Shown here: piece by piece, positions 27,835 to 40,065 of the stretch
How the letters are laid out: each line of letters begins with the position of its first letter
Numbering within the stretch: position 1 is the first letter of the stretch
Assembly: GCF_019649055.1 (NCBI RefSeq)
Contig: NW_026570263.1
Coordinates: 558,001 to 622,000, forward strand
Source: Paramacrobiotus metropolitanus
Lineage: Eukaryota; Tardigrada; Eutardigrada; Parachela; Macrobiotidae
DNA: 64,000 bases
Direction: 5' to 3'
Notes under the pieces: generated by a model
The model's database searches: none
The model's input: only the letters and a program-made list of their open reading frames with translations
Told to the model about the DNA's origin: nothing
Translations under genes and position numbers: made by a program

Positions 27835-30532
27835 TCAACTATGGTTGATTCGACATTGCAGCATAAAGTGTGTCACCTTCGGCAGCCGGTACACATCCAA
27901 ATTGGCCAAACTCTCCATTGTCCATTCTTGCTAAGCGCCCTGCTGCGACGTGCATTGATCCGTGCCAATAAATTCGTTCACAACCTACACAAACGCAGAG
28001 AAAACGGCGTTACTGAAAATCATTTACTTGCAGAATACAGCTGCAACCTAGATAAGTGCATACCCATAATATGCCCGCGCTCTTGATTCCATGTACTGGC
28101 ACAACGCGCCATCTACTCCGCCAGCCCCGGCAGATCGTCCACCTGCTTCTCGACGAGTGACTTTTCGCAGACCTCCCACAACTGCGCCAGGCGGGCGGAC
28201 GGGGCCTCACGCAGACAGAATTTGGCATAAGCCACCTTTCCGCTGACCTGCACCAGCGACAGCCGGCACTCGCGCCACACGACGACCTGGCAGGTGGCGG
28301 CAAACCGCGTCAGCTGTTGATTCATCCAGTCCAGGTACACGTGCAGATGGCAGTCATGATGGCCGAAATCATGCCGGGACAGGATCAGCCGCTTAATGCA
28401 CCGCTGCTGCAACAGGGTGGCTACCATTCCGTACACGCCCCGCGACGTGTACGATGCCTCTGCAGAATCCTCTAAGATGATGGTGTCCGTGGTGGTGGAT
28501 TTGAGGAGGCAGGAAGCCAGCAGAAACTGCCCTGCCGCCCAACTGAAGGTCTTATGGGGGCGATGGCGGCAGGAAATCCACAGTTGTTGGCCTGTCGCAC
28601 CCGCATCTACGGTTGAAACTGAAACATTTTTGGGCCGCTTTCAAATGAAATAAAGTTAGAGGTTTCAGGAAATGCGTATTTTAAAAACCATAGAGTAGTT
28701 TTCCAGCGAGATTTCTGTCATAAAAAAAGAATTAAAAAAATAAGCCCCTCGCAGATTTACACTGATTAAAATGATTACATTTTACAGGTTGAAACAACAC
28801 CAAAATCGTTAGTATCATTACGTGCACCGGCGGTGCACGTAGTCGTAGTGTCCTTAAAGCTTAAAACAGTAGCTGCATTTCCTCTAACTACCTGCGAGGT
28901 TAAACGTTATCGTTAATTCGCGATGCTTATTCCATTGCATTTTATAAATATTAGAGCGGCATTCTGTTTTATCAGTTCTGCTCCTAATCGAAAGTATTTA
29001 AAGCTGGCATACCTTTAATAAGTATCATATTCCGGATACAAACTAAGTACCAATAATAAAATTTATAATAGATACACTTCCTCTATGCTATCCTGGTCAG
29101 GGATTGTTCCCATTACACATAATGTATTTCCACGTTGTATCTGGATAGATAGTCGCTGCTTAAAAACTCGTTCGCCCGTTTCTGGCCGGTGGAAGCTGCA
29201 ATGCCGTTTCCAACCTTATCCACTAGCTTTTCAGCTCCGCTCCGTTTTTACTCTTTAAATAATCTCTTGAAAACATGACATTTTCGTTTTAAACTGTTGC
29301 AAATGCCTGAGCTGTAGTTAAGGTGTGAAATGGTTTGACTCGAAGACTGAAATGTGAAGCATTTCAAATTATACGAGTAATATCAACCCTACCCGCATCC
29401 AACACAAGATCCCACAGACGGCAAACGCGCCGCATGCCGACCCGCTCGAAGGTGTCCAGTGACTGGAGAACTTCCGCCATGATTTCGCGCGGTACGGGGA
29501 TGCCGCGTCCCGTTTGATCCGGATGCTCGTCGGTCGGCTGGGCTTTACTTCTTCCCGAGGGGGGACGAAGCGCCGCCCATCCCACTCCCCTTCCGGGCTT
29601 CCGTCGCCCTGGCTGCCGTGGGAATGTTGAACAAATCCCGATTTTATAACGTCACTGAAAGCGCTTTCCTGTAAGTCAAATAGCTGTTATTAAGCAGGCG
29701 CTTACTTGTCGCTCGAGACACCAAAATAATAATTAAAAATTAACTGCTTCACCCCCAGAATTATAAGCAGGTACACTAGTTAAACATATTGCTTAGGGAT
29801 ATTAATTTTTATAACTACCAAGTCCATCTATATACTAACCACTCCGTCGAGTGAAAGTTTCGGTATTTCTCGACTATTGCGCTGAAAATACGTGAAGCTG
29901 TCAGTGCGAACGGCAACGCAGCAGGCACGACGCCCGCGGCTAAGGTCCTGCCACAACCGTCGCGTCGCCCCCGGAGGCGCCGACCAGTATCCCTTAGGCA
30001 GACGGCATTCGCGGCTGACAAAATAATCCGGTCCCACACGGCGCTGCTGGAGATCTTGCGGTGAGGGCACACAGCGGACCTGCCGCAGCGGAATCAGCTC
30101 CTTCGTTACCGCATCGCCCCACTGCACCTCCACCAGTTCGCAATCGATTTCGTTGCAACACGCTCGGCGCAGCGTACCCTCCAGCACCACCTGTTTGACC
30201 GGCCACCACGTCCACGCCCGATCGGCACCGACGCGTATTAAAGCCTGCAGGGGATGGGTCTCCGCCCACTTCGCAACCTGCGTCCATCGCTCGCAGGGAT
30301 TCGCGATAGTGTCGGGGCAGCTGAAGATGTTGCCGTACTCGGCAAACTCCGAATGACGCTGTGGACAGTTGAAGTCGATCAGCAGACCGTGTTTCTGGCC
30401 GTCGGCCGATACGGCAGATATTCCAACGACGATGCCGTGCTGCAGCGTCCCGTTGATCACCACATCCACGCCGTTCCACTGGTTCACCTTAAACGCTTCT
30501 CCAGTATCACGGCTTTCCCCGTACAAATGCAT
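27835..30532 (-). pseudogene. F-box family pseudogene 3
   Basis: All four exons are present: head 30532-29840 (MHLYGESRDTG..., 231 codons, donor GTG|GTTAGT), F-box 29668-29393, middle 28606-28064 and last 27984-27835. Defects: a net +2 frameshift near 29553 upstream of the F-box; TAG at 28113-28115 replacing a conserved Trp (LAE-stop where paralogues have LAEW); and a TAG within the last exon at about 27936. The head exon is open and well conserved, including AWTWWPV and VEVQWGDAVTKELIP. The 770-bp intron contains a decayed retroelement nuclease-domain fragment (about 29090-29240), shared in position with the 32-34.7 kb gene. Could still make a head-only product; full-length function is unlikely. 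Confidence 0.75.
29090..29240 (-). pseudogene. Decayed retroelement nuclease-domain fragment in intron
   Basis: On the minus strand pieces such as AEKLVDKVGN, TGQKRANEF and MGTIPDQDSIEE can be read across frames. They match the better preserved fragment at 33082-33440, which occupies the equivalent intron of a paralogue. Inserted before the genes duplicated, or spread by gene conversion. Confidence 0.55.
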
Positions 30533-30699
30533 GCTGGAGAAAATAAATAAGCCGATTATAAGCACATCCAAAAAAAAGGAAAACTCCACTGACAAGTGTC
30601 TGATCGAACGATGACGACTCCTTGAAAGATGGAATGCAATAAGATGCAATAAGAAACTCCGTGTCTTGTCACCACAGAGAACTACACTACTGACGAATA

Positions 30700-30790
30700 A
30701 AATAAAAATCGAATCGAACCCCGGCCACGTCGTATGATCGTCGTAGGCAGAGCCACTGCACCAAGGTGCGCGACGCACGATGCAATTGCA
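30700..30790 (-). repeat. tRNA-derived SINE-like repeat
   Basis: On the minus strand there is a pol III A box TGGTGCAGTGG, about 30 nt of spacer and a B box GGTTCGATTC, then an AT-rich tail. The body (CTGCCTACG ... GCCGGGGTTCGATTC) resembles the plus-strand repeat at 39126-39198. The tRNA cloverleaf is not intact, so this is a SINE or tRNA pseudogene rather than a functional tRNA. Confidence 0.55.
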
Positions 30791-31329
30791 CACTACTAGG
30801 GCAGTAATAAAATTAATAATAGATAACTGTAAAGACGTTGGTGATGTTGTAACCGCGTATGTTGACTGTTTACGCGTATTGTGAGTATGAACGAATGTGC
30901 TTTGCAACACTCTATTTGGCTGCGTGCCGCCTGGGATTCGCCGATTCGCCTGACTTCTAATTCATTTCGAACCGAGCCAACGAAAGCTTTGCATAATCCA
31001 GCGATCAGCTGACAGACAGCGCGAGACTGTGAGTTGGATGCATGAGGAAAAAAATCGCGACAACACATTGGAACAAGTGTTTTTTTCTGTATATATTCCG
31101 ATGTCAAAAGCGCAGCCTGCTGCAGCAGTTATTCGGAAACATATGGAGAAATTGTTAGTAATCATCGCAAATATCGTGCAGATACTGTAAACAGTCGCAG
31201 CAATAGTCAGAAATTCCCAGTAAATTCTGCAATATTAATTGCAAAATAAGCAGTTAACGTGAAAGTCTGGGAGCGCCGCAGGTACAAAAATGATAGAAAA
31301 CACGGGAGAGGCGCAAACTCTGCAATCGT

Positions 31330-31803
31330 TAAAAAGCAGCAGTACAAAGGTCAACTGCATTTTCGACAGGCAGTACACATCCAAATTAACGAGATTATCC
31401 ATCGTCCACTCGCGGCACGTGAATCAACGCTGCACATTCGTGCAACACCCAAATCAAACAAGAAAAGGCTGACACAGATGCCCTGTAATATCTGTTGACG
31501 AAACGCGGCTGAGGGCTGCATACCCAAAAGGTGCCAACGCGCGCGTCAGTGTCCGACGTGCTGACGCAACCCGGCCCCTCATTCGGCCAGCCGCGGCACA
31601 CTAACAACTCCCTGGGACACCAGTGACCTTTCATACACATCCCACAATTGTCGTCAATCGGTGTGCGGGGACATCCAGCAGACGGAGCTTGACAAAGGTA
31701 ACCTGCACGCTGTTCGACACGTCGCGGCCATCACGGACAGGCGATCACTCATCCAGTCCAAATAATCCTTCTCCATGTAATCCGGCTCATCAAGTGACAA
31801 AGT
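31330..31803 (-). pseudogene. F-box family fragment 4
   Basis: Minus-strand remains of a last exon (about 31440-31340: EWTMDNLVNLDVY) and of the end of a middle exon (about 31803-31500: YMEKDYLDWM, RSLVSQGVV). The middle-exon part is closest to the gene at 41391-42197. Upstream exons are missing and there are several indels. The flanks (30850-31250) match 40490-41300, so this is one arm of a segmental duplication. Confidence 0.65.
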
Positions 31804-32070
31804 TCTAGTTCTCGCACTTACATACACTACAACCGCGTTGTCTGCTCTAACAAATTGCAAGTGTTCCTGATGTACGAAGGAGGGAACTGCCGCTAGAACA
31901 ATTTATTCCAAATAGAAGTAAATACAGTACACACAACGCAGTACTGACAGCCAGGTCGAAGCGCACCAATACGATGGATAAAATTCTAATGTCGAAATCT
32001 TAATCCAGTTATTTTCAACAACAACCAGCGACAAATTGGTCAAAAATACTGCACTGTAGTCTGCTGACAA

Positions 32071-34730
32071 CTAACTATCGTCAACTCGGCAATGCAGCAC
32101 AAACTGGGCCACCTTCGGCAGCTGATACACATCCAAACGGGCCAGACTCTCCACCGTCCACTCTCGGTAAGCACCCTGCTGTGGAGTCCGTGGATCCGCG
32201 CCAATAAACTCATTTAGAACCTACACGCAACGCAAAACAGCGGCGGTAGTGAAAATCACTTCCTTGCAGAACACAATTCCTGCCTGCATAAGCGCATACC
32301 CATAGTATGCCCGCACATTCTCGATTCCGTGTGCTAACACAACGTGCAATCCACTCGGTGAGCTTTGACAGATCGACCACCTCCTTCTCCACCAGTGACC
32401 TTTCCAGTACATCCCACAACTGCGTCAGCCGTTGCGCGGATGCATCCCGCAGAGAGAATTTGGCATAAGCCACTTTTCCGCTGACCTGCACCAGCGACAG
32501 CCGGCACTCGCGCCACACGACGACTTGGCAGGTGGCGGCAAACCGCGTCAGCTGATCATTGATACAGTCCAGGTAGTCATGCAGGTCGCAGTCGTGATCG
32601 TCGAAATCATGGCGGGACAAGAGCAGTAGCTTAATGCACCGCTGCTGCAGTAGGGTCGCCACCAGTCCGTACACGTCGTGCGACATGTAGGATAACTCGG
32701 ACGAATCCTCCAAAATGATGGTGTCCGTGGCGGAAGTGGCGTATTTGAGTAGGCAGCAAGCCAGCAGAAACTGCTCTGGCGTCTTACTGCGTGTTTTATG
32801 GGCGAAACGCCGGCAGGGGATCCACAGCTGCTTGGCAGCATCTACGGTTGAAATTCAAGCACTTATGCGCCGTTCTGGCAAAATATTTTAGCAGAAATTA
32901 AAAAAATATCAAATTCTGAAACCAGTTTTCCCAGTATTGGTCCTGTCGTAAAGAAAGGAATTACAAGAAACTATTTGCAGTTACCGGTTGACCAAAGTCC
33001 ACCAAATGAACAATGTATACAATTTATTTAGCTTTACAACGGAAAACAATGAAACAATCATCCGCGGCAGATACACCCCAATCACAACAAGAAAAATTCT
33101 TCTATACTGTCCTGCTCGGGAATCGTGCCCATAACGCATATCGCATTCCCGCGCTGTATCTGTATAGACAAACGCTGCCGAAAAAACTCTTTGGTGCGTT
33201 TCTGGCCAGTGGCAGATATTAGGCAGCTTCCAACCTTGTCCACAAGTTTCCTAGTGCCACCGCTCCACGGTCCGTGAATCTCGAACGCCGCCGCAACGAA
33301 ATCGTATCGTGGCATCAGCCAGCTGTGCTTCGATAACTTTCCCCTTTCGGCTTGCTCCGCTGCAGCTCCAGCATTCACGGAGGTGCGATCAATATAGGAG
33401 GCCGCGAGTGTGTCAACGCAGGTCCGCATTTGCAGTTACTAAGATAACCTTATTTGCCAATTTCCACCATTATTCCATTGTTTTTTAACAGATCGGTATT
33501 TAATTTGATCAACTTCTCCACCAAAGAATTATTCGAATGATGATATGATGATGGAATGATGATACTAATTCTGAATGAAGATATTATTCGTTTGAAAATG
33601 TTTGATACGCTCTAACTCCGGTTCGATTGTGACATTATTTAATTCGAAGGTTGAATTGTAAACGCAATTGAATAAAAGTAAAACGCTGGATTCTGATTTC
33701 AGCCCTACCCGCAGCTAACAGAAGATCCCACAGGCGGCAGACGCGCCGCTTCCGCACTCGCTCGACGGTGTCCAGCGCCTGGAAGATCTCCGCCAAAAGT
33801 TCCCTGGCTAGGGGAATCCCGCGTCCCGCTGCATGCTCGTCGAAGGGCGGAGCATTGACTCTTCTCAAAGCGGGAGCGTAGCGACGTCCATCCCACTCCC
33901 CTTCTTGGCTGCCTGCGCCCTGACCACGGTCGGTGTTGTATCGAGTAGACTCGTCCCTCATAATTGAATTAAAAGTGCTTTCCTTCAAATCGAAAAGCTG
34001 TCAACACAGGCCTAAAACTGTACATCACAGACACCATTTACCAGTCTGTTGAATAGAATTGGATCCCCATCGTGGCGCTGAAAGTACGTGAAACTGTCAT
34101 TGCGAACGGCAGTGCAGCAGGCACGAACTCGCGACTGAGCTTCTGCCACAACCGTTTCGTGGCCCCCGGAGGCGCCGACCAGTATTTGCGGGGCAGACGG
34201 CATTCGCGGCTGACAAAACACTCCGGTCCCACGCGGCGCACTTGTAGATCTTTCAGTGAAGGAACACACCGAATCTGGCGAAGAGGAATCAGCTCCTTCG
34301 TCAACGCATCGCCCCACTGCACCTCCACCAGGCCACATTCGATTTCGTTGCAACACGCTCGGCGCATGTTGTCGTCCTGGGGCACGGCTAGCTGGACGGG
34401 CCACCAGGTCCACGCGCGATCTCGACCGACACGCAGCAGTGCTTGCAGCGCACGGGTCTCCGCCCACGCAGTCACCTGCTTTACGCGATCCCAGCGGCTT
34501 TCCGCAACATCCAGACAGCGGATGATGTTGCCGTATTCGACAAACTGCGAACGGCCCTGCGGACTGTGGAAGCCGATCATCAAGCCCTTCTTCTGCCCGT
34601 CCGCAGACGCTGCAGATATTCCAACGACGACGCCGTGCTGCAGCGTCCCGTTGATCAGCACATCCACGCTGTTCCACTGCCACATGTCGTACGCTTCGCC
34701 ACTCTCGCAGCTGTCCGCAAACAAATGCAT
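32071..34730 (-). CDS. F-box family gene 5 (frameshift in head exon)
   Basis: Exons: head 34730-34042 (689 nt, donor CTG|GTAAAT), F-box 33982-33709 (274 nt, acceptor TTGAAG), middle 32841-32300 (542 nt, acceptor AACCGTAG, donor TGG|GTATGC) and last 32220-32071 (50 codons, VLNEFIGADPRTPQQ to VDDS stop). F-box plus middle total 816 nt, exactly the single-exon length of the 37.5-40 kb paralogue, so the splice sites are well supported. The head exon is 1 nt short: a deletion near 34110 after LWQKLSR shifts the frame. The F-box has GRGIPLARELLAEIFQAL and ERVRKRRVCRLWDLL. If the deletion is an assembly error this is a complete gene; if not, translation stops at the end of exon 1. The extra intron holds a retroelement fragment. 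Confidence 0.75.
33082..33440 (-). pseudogene. Retroelement C-terminal nuclease-like domain fragment (intronic)
   Basis: About 115 residues: CVDTLAASYIDRTSVNAGAA, AEQAERGKL, FVAAAFEIHGPWS, VDKVGSCLISATGQKR, EFFRQRLSIQIQRGNAICV. This pattern (D-T-L-A, AE.A...K, ETxGPxG, LxxRxSxxIQRGNAxxVLGT) is a C-terminal domain often fused to reverse transcriptases in invertebrate mobile elements; a PD-(D/E)XK fold is plausible but inferred. It lies wholly in the intron of F-box gene 5, on the same strand. Confidence 0.6.
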
Positions 34731-34885
34731 GGTTCAGAAAAGGACCAGTACATTCAGAGAGAAAAAATTCCACTATCAAGTATCAAGTGACTTAATTATC
34801 GTATAACGAAGGCTGATCAAAGAAAGGAGATGCAAAACACTGCAAAATAAAATATTTTGAAAATAAAATCAAGAATCGTGGACAA

Positions 34886-35437
34886 GTGCTTTGCGAGCTC
34901 TGCTCTTGCTACTGCTGGCAGTGGCTGCCGCCTGGGTGCGGATGGACAAAATACAGAAGAAAGTCCTTACAGTACACTGTACAAGTACTTAAACGAGCAT
35001 TCGCCTCAGCCACCATTGAGACAGAACTCGAGCCCCTGGGAATATCGCGAATCAACGGCATACGCCCGGACGGAGTCACCTTAGTGCCATGGGAACGAGG
35101 CAAAATGTTAACATGGGATGTAACTTGTGTGTGTACGATGGCCCTTTCACATGTTGCAGCAACATCCACCCAAGCTGGCGCAGCAGCTGCACAGGCCGAA
35201 CGGAAAAAAGCCGTGAAGTACCAGAACATCGCCCAAGACTACCTGTTCCGTGCGGTGGGTGTGGAGACAGTGGGACCACTCGGACCGGAAGCCTCCCGGC
35301 TGCTCAGCGAAGTAGGCAGGATGATATGGCAGGAAACGGGCGAGATACGCGCAACGGAGTATCTGCGCCAGAGGTTCAGCATCGAAATTCAACGTGGAAA
35401 TGCTGGTGAAATGATAACTTTTGCCGAATTATCGTAG
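34886..35437 (+). pseudogene. Retroelement C-terminal nuclease-like domain fragment
   Basis: The most complete copy of this domain in the window: RPDGVTLVPWERGKMLTWDV, ALSHVAATSTQAGAAAAQAE, KKAVKYQN, VGVETVGPLGPEASRLL, EYLRQRFSIEIQRGNAGEM. The D...D-V-T spacing and following A-E..KK..KY suit a PD-(D/E)XK nuclease, but Cys replaces the usual Asp in CVCTMAL. No reverse transcriptase precedes it, so it is a truncated remnant lying between F-box gene 5 and unannotated DNA. Confidence 0.6.
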
Positions 35438-35514
35438 TACAGTGTCTCACGCTGATCCTAGCAAGAACAATCTAATAATGAGAATGCACTGCGTTAAAAA
35501 CTTCGGAATCTGCA

Positions 35515-35763
35515 CTAATTAGTTTTCTTTTCTACTTTTTCCCATCCTGGATATCTTTGGACGCGTCCTGCCTTCCTCCATGCCACTTCCCCGTGGATTC
35601 CGGATGGCCAGTCGAGCGCCAAGGATTCAACAAAGTCATAATCAGAGACTGGCGGAAAGTTACGACTACTGGGCACCGGATCCCGGAGGATAGTGCCGTA
35701 TGGGGTGTCGCAATATGGATGGAACGGTTTGGCTGTGCCAAATTTCTTTGTGGCCGGGTCCAC
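35515..35763 (-). CDS. Hypothetical protein, 82 residues
   Basis: Sequence includes KKFGTAKPFHPYCDTPYG, VSDYDFVESLALDWPSGIHG and GRVQRYPGWEKVEKK. Aromatic, proline-containing and without low complexity, so it reads more like a real protein end than a chance frame. It could be the last exon of a host gene with upstream exons near 35.8-36.2 kb, but no convincing splice partner was found. Not recognised. Confidence 0.3.
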   Translation of the reverse strand: MDPATKKFGTAKPFHPYCDTPYGTILRDPVPSSRNFPPVSDYDFVESLALDWPSGIHGEVAWRKAGRVQRYPGWEKVEKKTN

Positions 35764-35899
35764 ATTTTCTGTTTACGGGAACTAAGCGGTGTGACGTGGG
35801 GTTCGTGGGGTGACGTGTACCGGGGAGGTACGAACGTACTATCCCTGTAATTGCCGCTACACCCCCACCGGCCCCACGAACGCCGCCGCCTTGTACACA

Positions 35900-36959
35900 T
35901 CTTAGGGAGTACTTTTGTGGCTTTTTCATATAAAATGTATATACAAATAAAACATGTTTATACTGGTCTGGCTTATTGAGTTGCGGTTGATGCCTTACTT
36001 TACGTTTGACCAATGTTGCTGTGTCTCGGCTGTTGTAACCAATGGCCAGCTTGTATGTCTTTGGTTTTACGGATAATCGATGCCTACACGCATCCCGAAG
36101 TCTGTATAAGGCCAGCGGAATGTGTCAGTCGAAAGACCTTCGAGATCTGGCAAATCAATTCGGTTTTCTCACAAATTTTTCTGTAAACCACCGTTATTTA
36201 TTCGCACTTGTTCTCGGACTGCTGTAAAGTGGTTTACAGGTACCTGCGGTTCACTCTAAATACTTGTGATCAAAGGTCATATTGTTTGGAGCAGTGCTCT
36301 CATTAAATCTTGCTATTTGCCTCTACTTCCACCTCCGGAGACACGCTATGGGATTTCGGATTCTTCTCTTCTACGTCGATCGGGTACACCACAGCGGACT
36401 CTTCAGAGTTACAGACGGGGAAGGGAGGTGGGGGCGGGATGTTCCAGTACTTCCAGGTAGACATCTTTCCACAGTTTCCATTCTACAGTTCCCACAAGTT
36501 TCATTGTAACAGATTGAGATATAGAGTAGCTCTTCCGATGTTATAGTGTTCGGTAACGGTTTAAAAAGGTCAGTGTGGCAGAACCTTGCTTACTTACTGT
36601 ACTTATGTGATAGCTAAAGGATGAGGATTTTCTTACGCTTTCCGCTATACACGGTAGTACCGAAGTGATTAACTGCGTGATGCCAATGTACTTTTTACGG
36701 TGTACATTGTTGCGTTTACTGAAACATTATTATTGGGGTAATCCACGGTAATCCACTAATACTGTGTTAACGATAAGGACAGTAAGTACTTTTTTTTAAT
36801 TACGGGGAATAATTTTTAATTGTTTTTCACTTTGCTGAGCCAGTTTAAACATCCAGAGCACACACAAACGTCACACAGCATCAAAAGACAGCGGAAACAT
36901 GCGGCCGAATCACAGAGAACATTTGATCTAAATTAGCCGAGGCTGGTGTCGTTCCCAGG
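35900..36959. other. Intergenic DNA without recognised features
   Basis: Mixed-composition sequence with short open frames only, and one isolated AAAGGTCAT at 36273. Nothing that supports a gene. Confidence 0.4.
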
Positions 36960-37259
36960 ATGGATGCCGTTGTAAAGAAAGTTTCTCATTACTCATGCAG
37001 CACTCAACAATTTACGACATCTTTTGTTCATTCTTGCAACACATTAAATCCCGACAACAGATTACACATTAAGTTGTTACAAATTGATAAATCTTTGTTA
37101 ACAGCATTTGTACGTAATATTAATGTTAGTTTGTTAAACATTACGACACATACTGGACAGTGGATATTTCCCAGCATAATTACAGAATTTTACTCGCAAA
37201 TGCTGCAAAATAACACAAACGGTTGGATCCTGAGCCATCTTAAACTGGCAATACAATGA
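36960..37259 (+). CDS. Hypothetical protein, 99 residues
   Basis: ATG-initiated open frame with FTTSFVHSCNTLNPDNRLH, QIDKSLLTAFVRNINVSL and TQMLQNNTNGWILSH-like polar helical sequence. AT-rich like its surroundings. No family recognised and no splice or promoter support; may be chance. Confidence 0.15.
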   Translation: MDAVVKKVSHYSCSTQQFTTSFVHSCNTLNPDNRLHIKLLQIDKSLLTAFVRNINVSLLNITTHTGQWIFPSIITEFYSQMLQNNTNGWILSHLKLAIQ

Positions 37260-37485
37260 ATACGTTCTCGAAACTCATGACTAAAAAGACAACAACACAG
37301 CCGTATTTTGCGAATGCTTTGTTCGGCTAGTTGTTTCAAAAACTAGCCGAAGCAAAAACTATTTTCGTTTGGTAGCACGAGTGTAGATACAGTAACACTA
37401 CAGAATAACCTTTTTCAGTTCCAATTTTTGAATTTTCATAATACAACCTAAATGTGCATATTAATAAAATAATAAAACTAAGCAT

Positions 37486-40065
37486 CTAGTGCCAGAGGAG
37501 TCGGTTTACAAAACCGCTGCCTGTTCCCCTTAAATTAGCACAGTCGAAATCGTGGGACCAATGGCAGCGACTCATACATAAAACAGCGCGGAATATTTGA
37601 TAAACCAAACTGCATACGCGATGCGCTAGAATCATTACTGCAGTACCGTTGTTGTGTGCAGTCATCTCGCAATCAGCACCAGTCGCATGCGTAGCACTTG
37701 TATATAATCGCAAACACTGTAAGATCTTCCAGTATCCTTTAGTCCCATAGAAAATATAACCCCCTTGGTTATCTTTCTCCATGGTATCGCCAATTCGGCC
37801 GAACAAAGCGTACTGTTCCAGCTTCGTCAGCTTGAGCACATCCAAATCGATCAGGTTAGCCATCGTCCACTCTTGGTCAGCTGTGCGCAGCGCCGTCCGT
37901 GGATCAGCACCAATATACTCATTTAAAACCTAAAAAACACCAAAAACAACAAAGTCTACGCATAATCATTTTGTTGCAGAATGCTTACACACCCATAATA
38001 TTCCCTCGCACTTGTCGATCTTCTGCGTGCTGACACAACGCTCCACCCACGCGGCGAGCTTCGCCAAATCCACATTCTCCCACGACACGAGTGACCTTTC
38101 ATAGGCATCCCACAACTGCGTCAAGCGCTGTGCGGCGGTATCACGCAGACATAATTTAGCGTTCATTTGAGCGCTGGTCTGCGTGAACGACATCTCACAA
38201 TCTCGAAACACCACCACACTGCACGTCGCTTCCAGGCTGGACAGTTTGCCATTCAGATAACCCAGATAATCGCACAGATGTACATCACAATCACTGAACT
38301 CACAACGGGTGAAGACCAGCGTCCGAATGCGCCGCTGCTGCGACAAGATAGCTAACAATCCAAACCCATCTCGCTTCCATTGAGACAACGCCAACGGCTC
38401 CTCCAGTATGACGGTGTCCGTGGCGGAAGTGGCGTACTTGAGCAGGCACGCAGCCAGCAAGAACCGCTCCGAACGCTCTTCGTGACGGTTATTCAAGGGC
38501 TGTCGGCAGGAGATCCACAGATGCTTGCCGATCGCATTCGGATCCAGCATCGCCTCCCACAGGCGGCAGACGCGACGCTTGCGGACCCGCTCGATGGTGT
38601 CTAACGACTGGAAGATTTCCGTCAGGATTTCGCGCGGTAAGGGGATGCCGCGGCCCCGTTGATGGTGATCGGCGGCCGGCACTTTCACCTTTCTTAAACG
38701 GGGAACGAAGCGACCGCAAATCAATTCATCCTCGGGGCTCCCGTCACGCTGGCCACGGTTGTTATTCTCGTACTGCATCATCTGAGTGATGTTCTCCAAC
38801 CTCTGCTCCTTCAAATCAAAAGCCATGCGTGACACGTATGATCGTTCTATTACGTACCATTGGCTACATATCAAGAAATCAAGAATTACTGTAAGCATTC
38901 GAAACTGTCAGAATAAGTACTACACTGGCTGTAGCTCCCAACCCGTGCCCGTTTACGGGCTGGGGTATTCACAATTCCCGAATAACTCAATCAAATCGAA
39001 CCAACCCCACAGCGTAAAAAACTGCGGGTACAAAAAATTTTCGGAGACTCGGAACAACTAGCACCTTGTGAGGAGAGAAGCGGGTCACGTACAGCGATAC
39101 AGTCTTTCAAAAGATTTCAGCGTATTGCGCCGTGGTGCAAGCGGTACTGCCTACGCGGATCTACCGACGCAGCCGGGGTTCGATTCCCCATCGGTGCCGT
39201 TTTCAGCCGTATCTCGGTTTCCAGTGGATAGCGCCCTGGTTTTACCTCTCCCTTAGTGCCCATCATACTGTATTAATAATTGTTAAAAAAATTTCTCCGG
39301 TAGAAAAACCTTACATATCGGCGAACGGACATTACTGCAGTAGAGCCCAGAGGCGAGGACGCCGTAAAGACGTACCAGATTGCTCAGTACGATAGGACGT
39401 CCATCGCTTCGCTGGAAATACGTGAAACTATCACTGCGAACCGCGATGCAGCAGGCACTTAATTCATAACTGAGCCTCTGCCAAAGCAGTCGCGTCGCCT
39501 CCTGTGGCACTGCCCAGTATCCTCGGGGCAGGCGGCATTCACGGCTGACAAAACACTCCGGTCCCACGCGACGCCCCTGCAGATCTTCAGGCGAGGGTAC
39601 CCCGCGGATCTGATGGAACGGAATTAATTCCTTCGTTAACGCACCGCCCCATTCCACCTCCACCAATCCACAATCGATTTCGCTGCAATAAGCCCTGCGC
39701 ATCTCGGCATCTTCGGGCAAGGCTAGTCTGACTGGGCACCACGTCCACGCACGATCACCAACAGCACGCAGCAAAGCTTGCAGCGGATGGGTCTCCGCCC
39801 ATGTAGGGTCCTTCCACGCATCCCACGGCGGCTCGGCGGCGAAGTACAGGCAGCTGAAGATGCTACCGTACTCGACAAATTCAGAGTGGCGCTGCGGATA
39901 GTTGAAGTCGATCAGCAGGCCCTGCTTCTGCCCGTCCGCAGATACGGCAGATATTCCAACGACGACGCCGTGCTGCAGCGTCCCGTTGATCAGTACATCC
40001 ACGTTGTTCCACTGGTACATGCAGCACACTTCGCCACTCTTACAGCGGCCCGCGAACAAGTGCAT
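37486..40065 (-). CDS. F-box family gene 6 (intact reference member)
   Basis: Three exons: 40065-39376 (690 nt, MHLFAGRCKSGEV..., donor CTG|GTACGT), 38808-37993 (816 nt, acceptor TTTGAAG, donor TGG|GTGTGT) and 37929-37486 (444 nt, acceptor TTTTTAG, VLNEYIGADPRTALRT ... LLWH stop). All junctions are phase 0, giving about 649 residues without a stop. Residues 1-230 are the family head (NGTLQHGVVVGIS, EFVEYGSIF, AWTWCPV, VEVEWGGALTKELIP, ECRLPRGYW, SDSFTYFQR). The F-box is near residues 285-325 (GRGIPLPREILTEIFQSL, ERVRKRRVCRLWEAM), followed by a leucine-rich middle (LVFTRCEFSDCD). Last-exon residues GYIFYGTKGYWKIL extend beyond the short tails of paralogues. Predicted role: SCF substrate adaptor, by F-box homology only. 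Confidence 0.8.
39126..39198 (+). repeat. tRNA-derived SINE-like repeat or tRNA pseudogene
   Basis: 73 nt with U8, A14, GG18-19, A21 and TTCGA54-58 in tRNA positions, A box TGGTGCAAGCGG and B box GGTTCGATTCC. The acceptor ends pair 6 of 7 (TGCGCCG/CGGTGCC), but the anticodon stem does not pair and position 33 is not T, so it is not a working tRNA. Related to the minus-strand copy at 30700-30790. Confidence 0.6.

Noticed and set aside
39126-39198. Functional tRNA gene
   Set aside because: Anticodon stem does not pair, position 33 is not T and the D stem is weak, although A and B boxes are present.
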